Shown: positions 20,692 to 30,866, counted from the stretch's first letter. The stretch is DNA of 64,000 bases from Paracidovorax avenae (GCF_040892545.1 NZ_CP156079.1:310001-374000), one strand, 5' to 3'. Program-made: numbers and translations. The notes: generated by a model from the letters alone, not told the origin.

Positions 20692-20707
20692 TGGCACGGT
20701 CCATGCT
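20692..20707 (+). promoter_or_regulatory. Sigma-54 promoter of the porin-glnK-amtB operon
   Basis: TGGCACG-GTCC-ATGCT matches the -24 element in full and four of five bases of TTGCW at -12; GG and GC are 10 bases apart. The predicted transcript start is about 40 bases before the porin ATG. Confidence 0.72.
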
Positions 20708-20758
20708 TTGCGTCTGTCGAACCCCGATCCACCATTGGCTTATTCCGAAGGAGCCCCC

Positions 20759-21875
<1,117 letters not shown>

Positions 21876-21927
21876 CGGCGGCCCGAGCGCAGAGCCAACG
21901 GATCAACGCATTCCGAGAGACACAACC

Positions 21928-23376
21928 ATGAAAAAACTGCTTGCTTCCTTCCTGCTGGGAATGGGCCTGCTGGCTGCCGGCTCCGCCGCGCTGGCACAGG
22001 CCCCTGCCGCCTCCGAGCCGGCCGCCGTCACCGCATCGGCTCCCGATGCCGCCCCCGCGCCGGCCGCTGCTGCGGCACCCGCTCCCGCAGCGGCCGCCGC
22101 GCCGGCTGCCGCTGCAGCTTCCGAAGCCGCTCCCGCGGCGCCCGCGCCGAAGCTCGATTCCGGCGACACCGCCTGGATGCTGACCTCCACGCTGCTGGTG
22201 ATCCTCATGACCATCCCGGGCCTGGCCCTGTTCTACGGCGGCCTGGCCCGCTCCAAGAACATGCTGTCGGTCCTGGTGCAGGTGTTCGTGATCTTCTCGC
22301 TGATCTCCGTGCTCTGGGCCATCTACGGCTACAGCCTGGCGTTCGGCGGCGAAGGCACGTTCTTCGGCACGTTCGACAAGATCTTCCTGAAGGGCATCGC
22401 TCCGGACACCCTCTCGACCATGCTGCCGACGATCCCCGAGTACGTGTTCGTGTCGTTCCAGTGCACCTTCGCTGCGATCACCGTCGCGCTGATCGTGGGC
22501 TCGTTCGCCGAGCGCATCAAGTTCTCGGCCGTGCTGATCTTCTCGGTGCTGTGGTTCACGTTCAGCTACATCCCGATGGCCCACATGGTGTGGGGCGGCG
22601 GCCTGCTGGGCAAGGACGGCGCGCTGGACTTCGCCGGCGGCACCGTGGTGCACATCAACGCCGGTATCGCGGGCCTGGTGGGCGCGTACATGGTGGGCAA
22701 GCGCATCGGCTTCGGCAAGGAGGCGCTCACGCCCCACAGCCTGACGCTGACCATGGTGGGTGCCTCGCTGCTGTGGGTGGGCTGGTTCGGCTTCAACGCC
22801 GGCTCCGCCGGTGCCGCCAACGGCGCCGCGGGCCTGGCCTTCGTGAACACCGTGCTCGCCACGGGCGCCGCCACCCTGAGCTGGCTGGCCGGTGAATCCC
22901 TGCACAAGGGCAAGGCCTCCATGCTGGGTGCCGCATCGGGTGCCGTGGCCGGCCTCGTGGCCGTCACGCCGGCCGCCGGTTTCGTGGGCCCGATGGGCGC
23001 CATCGTGCTCGGCCTGATCGCCGGCGTGGTCTGCCTCTGGGGCGTGGGTGGCCTCAAGAAGATGCTGGGCGCCGACGACGCATTCGACGTGTTCGGCGTG
23101 CACGGCGTGGGCGGCATCCTGGGCGCCATCCTGACGGGTGTGTTCGCCTCCCAGGGCCTGGGCGGCACGGGTGGCCTGACGCCCGACACGTTCTCCATGG
23201 GCGGGCAGGTGTGGATCCAGGTCAAGAGCGTGGTGATCACGCTGGTCTGGTCCGGCGTGGTGGCCTTCATCTCCTACAAGATCGCCGATCTGCTGGTGGG
23301 CCTGCGCGTCAGCGAGGAAGCCGAGCGCGAGGGCCTGGACATCACCTCGCACGGCGAAACCGCCTACAACCGCTAG
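21928..23376 (+). CDS. amtB: Ammonium transporter
   Basis: 482 residues: signal peptide (1-24), an unusual low-complexity Ala/Pro/Glu linker (about 25-75), then the eleven-helix Amt core beginning DSGDTAWMLTSTLL. The twin pore histidines are present in VVHINAG and FGVHGVGG. It conducts ammonium across the inner membrane and is closed by GlnK. ATG at 21928 is used; no alternative is needed. It is the last gene of the operon. Confidence 0.96.
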   Translation: MKKLLASFLLGMGLLAAGSAALAQAPAASEPAAVTASAPDAAPAPAAAAAPAPAAAAAPAAAAASEAAPAAPAPKLDSGDTAWMLTSTLLVILMTIPGLALFYGGLARSKNMLSVLVQVFVIFSLISVLWAIYGYSLAFGGEGTFFGTFDKIFLKGIAPDTLSTMLPTIPEYVFVSFQCTFAAITVALIVGSFAERIKFSAVLIFSVLWFTFSYIPMAHMVWGGGLLGKDGALDFAGGTVVHINAGIAGLVGAYMVGKRIGFGKEALTPHSLTLTMVGASLLWVGWFGFNAGSAGAANGAAGLAFVNTVLATGAATLSWLAGESLHKGKASMLGAASGAVAGLVAVTPAAGFVGPMGAIVLGLIAGVVCLWGVGGLKKMLGADDAFDVFGVHGVGGILGAILTGVFASQGLGGTGGLTPDTFSMGGQVWIQVKSVVITLVWSGVVAFISYKIADLLVGLRVSEEAEREGLDITSHGETAYNR

Positions 23377-23385
23377 AGCAAGCGA

Positions 23386-23493
23386 CACCCCCCTGAGCGG
23401 CTTTCGCCGCTTCCCCGCTCTCGCCGCGCGAGCGCGGGGGGCAGGGGGACGACGCCAGTGGCCTGGCAAAGCCAGTTCCACTGCGTCTGCTGG
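23386..23493. repeat. Extragenic palindromic repeat, Comamonadaceae type
   Basis: The segment starts CCCCCCTGAGCGGC, holds two hairpins (GCGGC-TTTC-GCCGC, then a CGCTCTCGCCGCGCGAGCG dyad) and ends with GGGGGACGACGCCAGTGGCC and an imperfect inverted CTGGC/GCCAG stretch. I recognise this layout from many intergenic regions of Acidovorax, Delftia and relatives. A short second copy of its left end lies at 52432-52460. It lies between amtB and its probable terminator. Confidence 0.6.
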
Positions 23494-23684
23494 TATGGCC
23501 TGCTCCGCGGCCGTTCGACGGTGAAGGTTTGTGGTCATGCGGGCGAGGAAACTAGGGTTTGTGCGCCGTTCCTTTGGATGCTGAAAAAAGGTACGGTGCC
23601 AGGTATCTGGACCGGGGCGGCGACTGGTGGCGTCACCCGGGCCGGACGACAACGAACGATCGAGTTGCTCCTTTTGGACATTCG
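23494..23684 (+). other. Gene-free stretch between repeat and terminator, possible sRNA
   Basis: About 190 bases without a credible coding frame, less GC-rich than the flanks and ending directly in a strong terminator. It is either the amtB 3' untranslated region, displaced from its terminator by the inserted repeat, or an independent small RNA. I see no certain promoter. Confidence 0.35.
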
Positions 23685-23711
23685 GCCCGCCCGCAAGGCG
23701 GGCTTTTTTTT
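23685..23711 (+). terminator. Rho-independent terminator
   Basis: GCCCGCC / GGCGGGC forms a seven-base-pair GC stem with a five-base loop, followed by eight T (23704-23711). It is the clearest intrinsic terminator in the window and lies 309 bases after the amtB stop. Confidence 0.88.
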
Positions 23712-23810
23712 GGCCATGCGGTGCCATGGCCGAATAATCGGTGCCGGGGCCCGGGAAGGCGGCTGCGGCGGTCGCGCCGCCGAAGGGCTCCCTACGAAAG
23801 AGGACACCGC

Positions 23811-24794
23811 ATGCACCTGGACATGGACTGGCGCACGGGCAGCCTGGAGCCCGACGCGCTCGGGGAGTCGCCGTTCTGGCATCCGCTGGAAACCCGCCTC
23901 TACTGGGTCGATATCGCCGGCTGCGCGCTGGCCCGCTGGGAGCCCGACACCGGCCGCATCGACCGGTGGGCCATGCCCAGCGAGCCGGGCTGCATCGCCC
24001 CCGCGCGCACCGCGGGGGTGGCCAGCGGCCTGGTGATCGCGCTGCGCGACGGCATCTATCGGGCACGCGAATGGGGTGGGTCCCTGGTGCCGGTGGCCAC
24101 GCTGCCCTACGACCCGGCCACGCAACGGGCCAACGACGGCAAATGCGACGCCCTCGGCCGTTTCTGGGTGGGGACCCTGCACGAGCCGCCGTCCGGGCAG
24201 CCGCGGGAGGCGGTGGGCGCGCTCTACTGCATCGACGGCCGCGGCAGCGCCAGCGCGCCCGTGGTGCGCCGCATGCTGGATGGCGTGATGACCGCCAACG
24301 GCCTGGCCTGGTCGCCGGACGGCCGGCGGCTCTACTGGGCCGATACCCCGGCCCACACGGTGAGCGCCTGGGAATGCGACGCGCACGGCGAACCCCAGGG
24401 CAGCCCGCGCGTGTTCCACTCCTTCCCGCCCAAGCCCGCGCAGTGGCGCCCGGGTGATCCCGGCTACGCGGGACGGCCCGACGGGGCCGTGGTGGATGCC
24501 GAGGGCCACTACTGGACGGCCATGTACGAAGGTGGCCAACTGCTGCGGCTGGCGCCGTCCGGCGAGATCGTGGCCGAGGTGCCGGTGCCCGTGGTGTGCC
24601 CCACCATGCCCTGCCTGGGCGGGGTCGGCGGGCGCGAGTTGTTCGCCACCTCGGCCCGCAAGGGCCGCCCCGAGGAGGAGGTCACCCGGCTGCCGTGGAC
24701 CGGTTTCCTGCTGCGTGCGGGCCGGCCGGCGCCGGTACCGGGCCAGCCGGTGGCGTGGTACGAGGAGGCGGCCCTGCCGGCAGGGATGGATTGA
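23811..24794 (+). CDS. SMP-30/gluconolactonase/LRE-family lactonase
   Basis: 327 residues forming a six-bladed propeller of the SMP-30 family. Family landmarks are ALGESPFWHPLETRLYWVDI, NDGKCDALGRFWVG and NGLAWSPDGRRLYWADT, whose Glu, Asn and Asp residues bind the catalytic divalent metal. The enzyme hydrolyses sugar-acid lactones; which one is not readable. No sugar dehydrogenase genes are adjacent. The ATG at 23811 follows AAGAGGA. Confidence 0.88.
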   Translation: MHLDMDWRTGSLEPDALGESPFWHPLETRLYWVDIAGCALARWEPDTGRIDRWAMPSEPGCIAPARTAGVASGLVIALRDGIYRAREWGGSLVPVATLPYDPATQRANDGKCDALGRFWVGTLHEPPSGQPREAVGALYCIDGRGSASAPVVRRMLDGVMTANGLAWSPDGRRLYWADTPAHTVSAWECDAHGEPQGSPRVFHSFPPKPAQWRPGDPGYAGRPDGAVVDAEGHYWTAMYEGGQLLRLAPSGEIVAEVPVPVVCPTMPCLGGVGGRELFATSARKGRPEEEVTRLPWTGFLLRAGRPAPVPGQPVAWYEEAALPAGMD

Positions 24795-24899
24795 CGGGAC
24801 ACCCCTGGCGCCGCGAGGCGGCCGGCTTCACGCGCCGCGTTCAAAAAATTCAAGGGGCCTTGCGGTCTCCCGTTCCGGGGCTGCCGCTACGATGCAGCC

Positions 24900-26027
24900 A
24901 TGGATTCCGCCCTCCGCCAGATCATCGAACGCGTGCGCGACAGTGCGCGCGAAGGCCTTCCCCTGCGCATCCGCGGGGGCGGCACCAAGGACTTCCATGG
25001 CGGCATGCCGCTGGCCGGCGAAGTGCTCGACACCCGTGCCTGCGCGGGCGTGGTGGACTATGAGCCGAGCGAACTGGTGGTGACGGTGCGCGCCGGCACC
25101 CCGCTCGCCGAGCTGGAGGCGCTGCTGGCCGGCCGGGGGCAGTGCCTGCCGTTCGAGCCGCCGCATTTCGGTGAGGACGCCACCGTGGGCGGCATGGTGG
25201 CGGCGGGGCTGTCGGGCCCGGCCCGCGCGAGCGCCGGGGCCGTGCGCGACTTCGTGCTCGGGGCGGAAATCGTCAACGGCCGCGCCGAATGCCTGCGCTT
25301 CGGCGGGCAGGTCATGAAGAACGTGGCGGGCTACGACGTCTCGCGGCTGATGGCCGGAGCCTGGGGCACGCTGGGTGTCGTCACCGAAGTGAGCCTGAAG
25401 GTGCTGCCCGTGCCGCCCGCGGAGGCCACCCTGTGCTTCGAGCTGTCGCAGGCCGAGGCGCTGCGGCGGCTGCAGGAGTGGGGCGGCCAGCCGTTGCCCT
25501 TGAATGCCAGCCGCTGGGAGGCCGGCCCGTCCGGCGCCGCGGACGGCGTGCTGCACTTGCGGCTGCGGGGTGCCGTGGCCGCCGTGGAGTCGGCCTGCCG
25601 CGCCCTGGGGGGACAGCTCCAATCGCCGCAGGCAGCGGCCGCGCAGTGGGATGCCTGCCGCGAGCAGGCGCTGCCGTGGTTCGCCGGCCGGCCCGCGGAC
25701 GCTGCGCTCTGGCGCCTGTCGGTGCCCCAGTCGGCTCCGGCCCTGGCATTGCCTGACGGGGTATCCGGCCCGCTGGTCGAATGGCATGGCGGGCTGCGCT
25801 GGGTGCAGGCGCCGCCAGCCCTGGGGCCGGGGCTGCAGGAGGCCGCGCGTGCCGTCGGCGGTGCGGCCACGCTGTTCCGCGCTCCGGCGGAATCTTCCGT
25901 CGTGCCGGCGGCCGGTACCGTGCCGGCGCAACCCGCGGACGCGGCCCTGCAGCGCATCCATGACCGGTTGCGCGCGGCTTTCGATCCCTCGGGCATCTTC
26001 AACCCCGGACGGCGGGTGGCGGGGTAG
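24900..26027 (+). CDS. glcE: Glycolate oxidase FAD-binding subunit
   Basis: 375 residues of the FAD_binding_4/GlcE type: PLRIRGGGTKDFHG near the N-terminus, YEPSELVVTVRAGTPL, MVAAGLSGPARA and VMKNVAGYDVSRLMAGAWGTLG, then DPSGIFNPGR at the end. With GlcD and GlcF it oxidises glycolate to glyoxylate, passing electrons to the quinone pool. glcF follows after one intervening gene. glcD is not in the window, so the complex is encoded at two loci or glcD has moved. Confidence 0.92.
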   Translation: MDSALRQIIERVRDSAREGLPLRIRGGGTKDFHGGMPLAGEVLDTRACAGVVDYEPSELVVTVRAGTPLAELEALLAGRGQCLPFEPPHFGEDATVGGMVAAGLSGPARASAGAVRDFVLGAEIVNGRAECLRFGGQVMKNVAGYDVSRLMAGAWGTLGVVTEVSLKVLPVPPAEATLCFELSQAEALRRLQEWGGQPLPLNASRWEAGPSGAADGVLHLRLRGAVAAVESACRALGGQLQSPQAAAAQWDACREQALPWFAGRPADAALWRLSVPQSAPALALPDGVSGPLVEWHGGLRWVQAPPALGPGLQEAARAVGGAATLFRAPAESSVVPAAGTVPAQPADAALQRIHDRLRAAFDPSGIFNPGRRVAG

Positions 26028-26034
26028 GGCAAGC

Positions 26035-26805
26035 ATGCGCCTGCTGCGGCACCTCATGGGGCGGCACCGCACGCCGTCCACCAACCGGCTGCTGGGCCTG
26101 CTGCTGGCGTTCAACGCGGGCGCGGTGAACGCGGGCGGCTTCCTCGTCGTGCACAGCTACACCTCGCACATGACGGGTTTCCTGTCCACCGTGGCCGACA
26201 ACCTCGTGCTGGGCAACATGGCGCTGGTGCTGGCCGCCGTGGGCACGCTCTGGGCGTTCATGTCGGGCGCGGGCACCACCGCGATCATGGTGAACTGGGC
26301 GCGCCACCACCGGCTGCGCAGCGGTTTCGCGCTGCCGCTGCTGCTGGAGGCCGTGCTGATGCTGCTGTTCGGCCTCATGGGCGCGATCACGCTGGGCTGG
26401 CCCACGCCGTTCTCGGTGCCGCTCACGGTGCTGCTGCTGGCATTCCTGATGGGGCTGCAGAACGCGGTGGTGACCAAGATGTCTTCCGCCCAGATCCGCA
26501 CCACGCACATGACGGGCGTGGCCACCGACCTGGGCATCGAGATGGGCAAGATGCTCTACTGGAACCGGCGCGGCACTCCGCCCGAGGCGCACGTGCACTC
26601 CAACCGCGCCCGGCTGGTGCTGTTCGCGAGCCTGCTGGGGATGTTCACGGCCGGCGGCATCGTGGGCGCGGCCGGCTTCAAGCACGTGGGCTTCGTCTGG
26701 GTGGTGCCGCTCGCGGCGGTGCTGCTGGGGCTCGCGCTCCCGCCGCTCGCATCGGACTTCGGGCACCTGGCCGCGCTGTGGCGTACGCGCCGCCACCGCC
26801 CTTGA
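26035..26805 (+). CDS. DUF1275 (YoaK-like) membrane protein
   Basis: 256 residues with about six hydrophobic segments; the family signature FNAGAVNAGGFLVVHSYTSHMTGF is followed by NAVVTKMSSAQIRTTHMTGVATDLG. DUF1275 proteins are inner-membrane proteins without established substrate. It starts eight bases after glcE and ends 46 bases before glcF, so the three are probably one transcript. A role in transport of glycolate or a related acid is only a guess from position. Confidence 0.85.
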   Translation: MRLLRHLMGRHRTPSTNRLLGLLLAFNAGAVNAGGFLVVHSYTSHMTGFLSTVADNLVLGNMALVLAAVGTLWAFMSGAGTTAIMVNWARHHRLRSGFALPLLLEAVLMLLFGLMGAITLGWPTPFSVPLTVLLLAFLMGLQNAVVTKMSSAQIRTTHMTGVATDLGIEMGKMLYWNRRGTPPEAHVHSNRARLVLFASLLGMFTAGGIVGAAGFKHVGFVWVVPLAAVLLGLALPPLASDFGHLAALWRTRRHRP

Positions 26806-26851
26806 ACGCCCTGCACGCCGACACCACGACATTCCCACGATAACGATCACC

Positions 26852-28111
26852 ATGCAAACCCGACTCGCCCCCGAATTCCAGGACACGCCCGAAGGCCGCG
26901 AGGCCGAGGGCATCCTGCGCAAGTGCGTGCACTGCGGCTTCTGTACCGCCACGTGCCCGACCTACCAATTGCTCGGCGACGAGCTGGACGGGCCGCGCGG
27001 GCGCATCTACCTCATCAAGCAGGTGCTGGAGGGGGAGACGCCCACGCGCAAGACGCAACTGCACCTGGACCGCTGCCTGACCTGCCGCAACTGCGAGACG
27101 ACGTGCCCGAGCGGCGTGCAGTACGGGCGCCTGGTGGATATCGGCCGGCGCATCGTCGAGGACAAGGTGCCGCGGCCGCTGCCCGAGCGCGCGCGCCGCT
27201 GGGCGTTGAAGGAGGGGCTGCCCTCGCCGCTGTTCAGGCCGGCGCTGAAGGCCGGCCAGGCCGTGCGCGGGCTGCTGCCCGCCGCGCTGCGCGCCAAGGT
27301 GCCGCGCCCCCAGGAGGCGGGCGCCTGGCCGGTGCGCGAGCACGCACGCAAGGTGCTCATGCTCGCGGGCTGCGTGCAGCCGGCGATGCTGCCCAACGTG
27401 AACCGCGCCACGGCGCGCGTGCTGGACGCCGCGGGCATCCAGACCGTGATCGCCGCCGGCGAGGGCTGCTGCGGCGCGGTGAAGTTCCACCTCAACGACC
27501 AGGACGGCGGCCTCGCGCAGATGCGCGCCAACGTCGATGCCTGGTGGCCGCACGTGGAGGCGGGGGGCGTGGAGGCGATCGTGCTCAATGCCTCGGGCTG
27601 CGGCGCCACGGTGAAGGAGTACGGCCACCTGCTGCGCCACGACCCGGCCTACGCCGCGCGGGCGGAGCGCATCAGCGCACTGGCGCGGGACCTGTCCGAA
27701 CTGCTGCCGGACATGCTGCCCGTGCTTGCCGAGCGCCTGGAGGGGCGGATCGATCCCCCGCGCGCGCTGCTGGCTTACCACCCGCCCTGCACGCTGCAGC
27801 ACGGCCAGAAGCTGCGCGGCGGGGTGGAGGCCCATCTGGCCCGCCTGGGCTTTCGCCTGCGCGTGGCGCGCACGGAGTCGCACCTGTGCTGCGGCTCTGC
27901 CGGCACCTACTCGCTGCTGCAGCCGGAGATCGCCGGCCAGTTGCGCGACCGCAAGCTCGGCGCGCTGGACGAGGCCTGTGCGGAGGAGCCGCCCGCGGCC
28001 ATCCTCTCGGCCAATATCGGCTGCATCACGCACCTGCAGAGCGGCACCCAGGTGCCCGTGCGGCACTGGGTGGAGGTGCTCGACGAGGCCCTGCGGCCAG
28101 GCGCCGTCTAG
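26852..28111 (+). CDS. glcF: Glycolate oxidase iron-sulfur subunit
   Basis: 419 residues. Two 4Fe-4S ferredoxin motifs (CVHCGFCTATCP and CLTCRNCETTCP) lie in the first 90 residues, followed by two CCG domains (GEGCCGAVKFH; HPPCTLQHGQK with LCCGSAGTYSLLQPE). It relays electrons from the flavin subunits toward quinone at the inner membrane. Sequence and length are standard for GlcF. Confidence 0.95.
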   Translation: MQTRLAPEFQDTPEGREAEGILRKCVHCGFCTATCPTYQLLGDELDGPRGRIYLIKQVLEGETPTRKTQLHLDRCLTCRNCETTCPSGVQYGRLVDIGRRIVEDKVPRPLPERARRWALKEGLPSPLFRPALKAGQAVRGLLPAALRAKVPRPQEAGAWPVREHARKVLMLAGCVQPAMLPNVNRATARVLDAAGIQTVIAAGEGCCGAVKFHLNDQDGGLAQMRANVDAWWPHVEAGGVEAIVLNASGCGATVKEYGHLLRHDPAYAARAERISALARDLSELLPDMLPVLAERLEGRIDPPRALLAYHPPCTLQHGQKLRGGVEAHLARLGFRLRVARTESHLCCGSAGTYSLLQPEIAGQLRDRKLGALDEACAEEPPAAILSANIGCITHLQSGTQVPVRHWVEVLDEALRPGAV

Positions 28112-28222
28112 CGCCGCGCAGGGGCCGCGCGCGGCAAACTGGCATGATGGCGGGTTTTACGCCGCGTGGCCATGCCGCGCAGCCGGGCCGTACGCCCTGA
28201 CCAGACCGCATCCTTGATTGCC

Positions 28223-29128
28223 ATGACCGACAACGCGACCGCAGAAGCACCCCAGAACCCCGTCCCCGCCGCAGCGGGCGACGCGCAGGCCGTGGCAGGC
28301 CGCGACGGCGCAACGGACAACGCCGCGCCGGCCTCCTTCGGCGATGCAGCCGAGGCCGGCAGCGAAGGCCGCGCTCCCCGCGCCGGCCGGCGTGGAGGCC
28401 GGGGCCGCGGAGGCGCCCGCAACCGCCCCGCGGGCGATCCCGCCGTCGCGCCAGCCCCTGCCGCGCCGCAGGGCCCGCGCCGCACCCATCCCGTGCTGGA
28501 ACAGCTGGCAGGCTTCTATCCGCACCTCTTCGGCGCGCAATTCCTGCCACTCAAGCGCGGCATTTTCCAGGACCTGCAGGACGCCCATCCCGGCGCCTTC
28601 GGGAAGGACGACCTGAAGGCCGCGCTGGGCATCCACACCCGCTCCACCCGCTACCTGCAGGTGGTGGCCGAGGGCCGCCCGCGCCACGACCTGCAGGGCC
28701 AGGCCGTGGAGGCCATGGCGCCCGAGCATGTGCACCACGCGCTGCTGGAGGTGTTCCGCCGCAAGAAGCCGCGCGACGGCGAGGACCTCACCGCCAAGCT
28801 GCGCCGCCGCATCGCCCAGGCGTACGAAGCATCGGGCCTCACGCGCGATGCCTACGACGCGCTGGTGCGTGGCCGCGACGAGCGCGCCAATGCCGTGCTG
28901 GACGAAGCCTTCGCCGAAGTCGCCGAGCGCGATGCCAAGGCCGAGGCCCTGCTGCGCGCTTTCGAGGCCAGCGGCAGCACGGTGGATCAGTTCGCCGACA
29001 TGTACGGCCTGCAGCCGCGGGCGGCCGAGCGGCTGCTGCAGCGTGCGCGCCAGATGCGTGCAGCGCCCGTGCCTGCGCCGGCACCGGCGGCTCCGGAGGC
29101 TCCCGAGCCGCCGCCGGCCTCGGCCTGA
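28223..29128 (+). CDS. ProQ/FinO-domain RNA chaperone
   Basis: 301 residues. A disordered Ala-rich N-terminus with an RGG-like basic patch (RRGGRGRGGARNR, about residues 58-70) leads into a ProQ/FinO domain (about 85-190; VLEQLAGFYPHLFG, FLPLKRGIFQDL, ALGIHTRSTRYL), then a helical region and a Pro/Ala tail. It probably binds structured RNAs and small RNAs. ATG 28223 is preferred over the upstream ATG 28166, which would add an unconserved stretch. Confidence 0.88.
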   Translation: MTDNATAEAPQNPVPAAAGDAQAVAGRDGATDNAAPASFGDAAEAGSEGRAPRAGRRGGRGRGGARNRPAGDPAVAPAPAAPQGPRRTHPVLEQLAGFYPHLFGAQFLPLKRGIFQDLQDAHPGAFGKDDLKAALGIHTRSTRYLQVVAEGRPRHDLQGQAVEAMAPEHVHHALLEVFRRKKPRDGEDLTAKLRRRIAQAYEASGLTRDAYDALVRGRDERANAVLDEAFAEVAERDAKAEALLRAFEASGSTVDQFADMYGLQPRAAERLLQRARQMRAAPVPAPAPAAPEAPEPPPASA

Positions 29129-29157
29129 GCCATCCGGCCGGCGCCCGCTGCGGCTTT

Positions 29158-30801
29158 TCAGCGGGGCTGCTGCAGTTGGTCGCGGGTGCAGAGGCTGCTG
29201 TTGCTGCCCATGCACCCTGCCGTGATGAGGTATGGCACGTTGACTGAATGGCGCAGGTAGCCGCGCAGCATGCCATTGGCGTCCACCGTGAAATATCCGC
29301 TGCGGTATTCGGTGTTGGTTGCGCCTTCGGAGGCCTGGCAATTCAGTGAACCGGACGTTGCCAGCCCATCGCCGGCGAGGTTGTAGGTACCCCGGTACTG
29401 GCAGTTCTTGTAGGCCCCCATGGCAATGGTGTCCATGCGAAACACGCCGTCGCGTGCGACGAGGTCGATGTCGATCGAATCGCTGGCAGGGTAGGGGGAG
29501 CTGTAGCCCCGGCCCTCGAAGGCCTTGTCAAAACGCACGGTGTGGTCTTCGTAGCGGTAGCGCGAGATGCGCCGCGGCGTGTCGCCGGGCAGTGTGATGG
29601 TGCCCGTGGTGGGACTGTTCAGCACCAGTTGCGCGGTCCCCACGCTCGCGGCCTCCTGCCCGGGAGTGACGGCCCCTCCAATCACGGGGCCGTTGCGGAA
29701 CTCCTTGAGGGGGATTCCGTAGTTGCGTACCTGAATCATGTCCACCGGAGCAGAGCCCTGCAGGAACAGCGAGGAGCCGTCGGCACGGTATCCGAGGTAC
29801 GACACGACCAGCGCCCCGCTGCCGGGCAGGTTATCGATCTGCAGGCTGCGCCCCGGCCGTCCGTTCAGTTCGTCGTCGAAGCTCCACATTCCCGTCTGCA
29901 GTGCGAAGCCGCCGTAGAAGTGCGTCGAGCAGGGCCCGGGCGTGCCGGAGTTGACCGCGCCGGTCATCCAGCAGGCCCCCGCCGCGACGACGCTGGTGCC
30001 GTCGATCTCCATCTTTGCGGAGAGAAAGCCCTGGCTGTCGAACTGGAGCCGTTCGATCTTGTAGGTGCCCTGCTGCTGCGCGCCGGACGCATCCGTGCAG
30101 ACCTTCGTGCCTTGCGAGGTCAGGCTTCCGCCCTGCACCTGGTAGGGGCCCGAGTAGGCACAGAGACTGCCGTCGCTGCTGCTGAGCTGTTCCAGCCGGA
30201 GGTCGCTGTCGGACAGCCGCATCCGGTACGTTGCCGTCCGGGGTGACCGGCTCGCCTGGGAATACAGCCCGATCTCGATCTGCCGGTCGAAATCGCGCGA
30301 CAGTTGCTGGTTGCCATACGTGAAGCGGGAGATGCGCCGCGGCGCCTCGCCTGGCAGCGTCACGGTGCCGGAGGTGGGCGTGTCGAAGGCCAGGCGCAGC
30401 GTGCCGACGCTGCCCGCCACCTCGCCGTTGGCGGCGCCCCCGCCGATCACCGGGCCGTTGCGGAACTCGCGCAGCTCGCCCGTGAAGCCGTTGTCGTCCT
30501 GCGCGCGGTAGCCGCTCGCCTGCAGGAAAAGCGAGGAGCCATCGGCGCGGTAGCCCAGGTACGAGACGACCATGCCGCGGCCCAGCTGGGTGTCGATCTG
30601 CAGACTGCGGCCGGGCTGGCCGGTGAGTTCGCCATCGAAGGCCCACATGCCGGGCTCGGGCTCAGCGCCCGCCGCCGCGGTGGTTTGCGCCCAGGCCGGC
30701 GCGACGCCTGCCGCGGAAGCGGCCAGGGCAAGCGCGCACGCCAGAGCAAGGCGTGCCGTGCGAGCGCGCCGGGAGTGCCGGGCGATGATGGCGTTCTGCA
30801 T
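29158..30801 (-). CDS. Secreted protein of two large tandem repeats, function unknown
   Basis: 547 residues with a clear signal peptide (cut near APAWAQ). The mature protein consists of two related units of about 245 residues (51-298 and 304-547). Each begins GMW-x-FD-x-EL-x-G-x-PGRSLQID, continues VVSYLGYRADGSSLFLQ, EFRNGPVIGG and PRRISR, and ends with a cysteine-containing beta region. I do not recognise the family. The repeats suggest an all-beta, internally duplicated envelope or extracellular protein. Two inverted repeats lie in its upstream region. Confidence 0.75.
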   Translation of the reverse strand: MQNAIIARHSRRARTARLALACALALAASAAGVAPAWAQTTAAAGAEPEPGMWAFDGELTGQPGRSLQIDTQLGRGMVVSYLGYRADGSSLFLQASGYRAQDDNGFTGELREFRNGPVIGGGAANGEVAGSVGTLRLAFDTPTSGTVTLPGEAPRRISRFTYGNQQLSRDFDRQIEIGLYSQASRSPRTATYRMRLSDSDLRLEQLSSSDGSLCAYSGPYQVQGGSLTSQGTKVCTDASGAQQQGTYKIERLQFDSQGFLSAKMEIDGTSVVAAGACWMTGAVNSGTPGPCSTHFYGGFALQTGMWSFDDELNGRPGRSLQIDNLPGSGALVVSYLGYRADGSSLFLQGSAPVDMIQVRNYGIPLKEFRNGPVIGGAVTPGQEAASVGTAQLVLNSPTTGTITLPGDTPRRISRYRYEDHTVRFDKAFEGRGYSSPYPASDSIDIDLVARDGVFRMDTIAMGAYKNCQYRGTYNLAGDGLATSGSLNCQASEGATNTEYRSGYFTVDANGMLRGYLRHSVNVPYLITAGCMGSNSSLCTRDQLQQPR

Positions 30802-30866
30802 GGGTTTTCCCCCCTGTCATGCGAAGTGAATGCGAAGTATTTACTAAAGCGTAAAACTCGCTCTTT

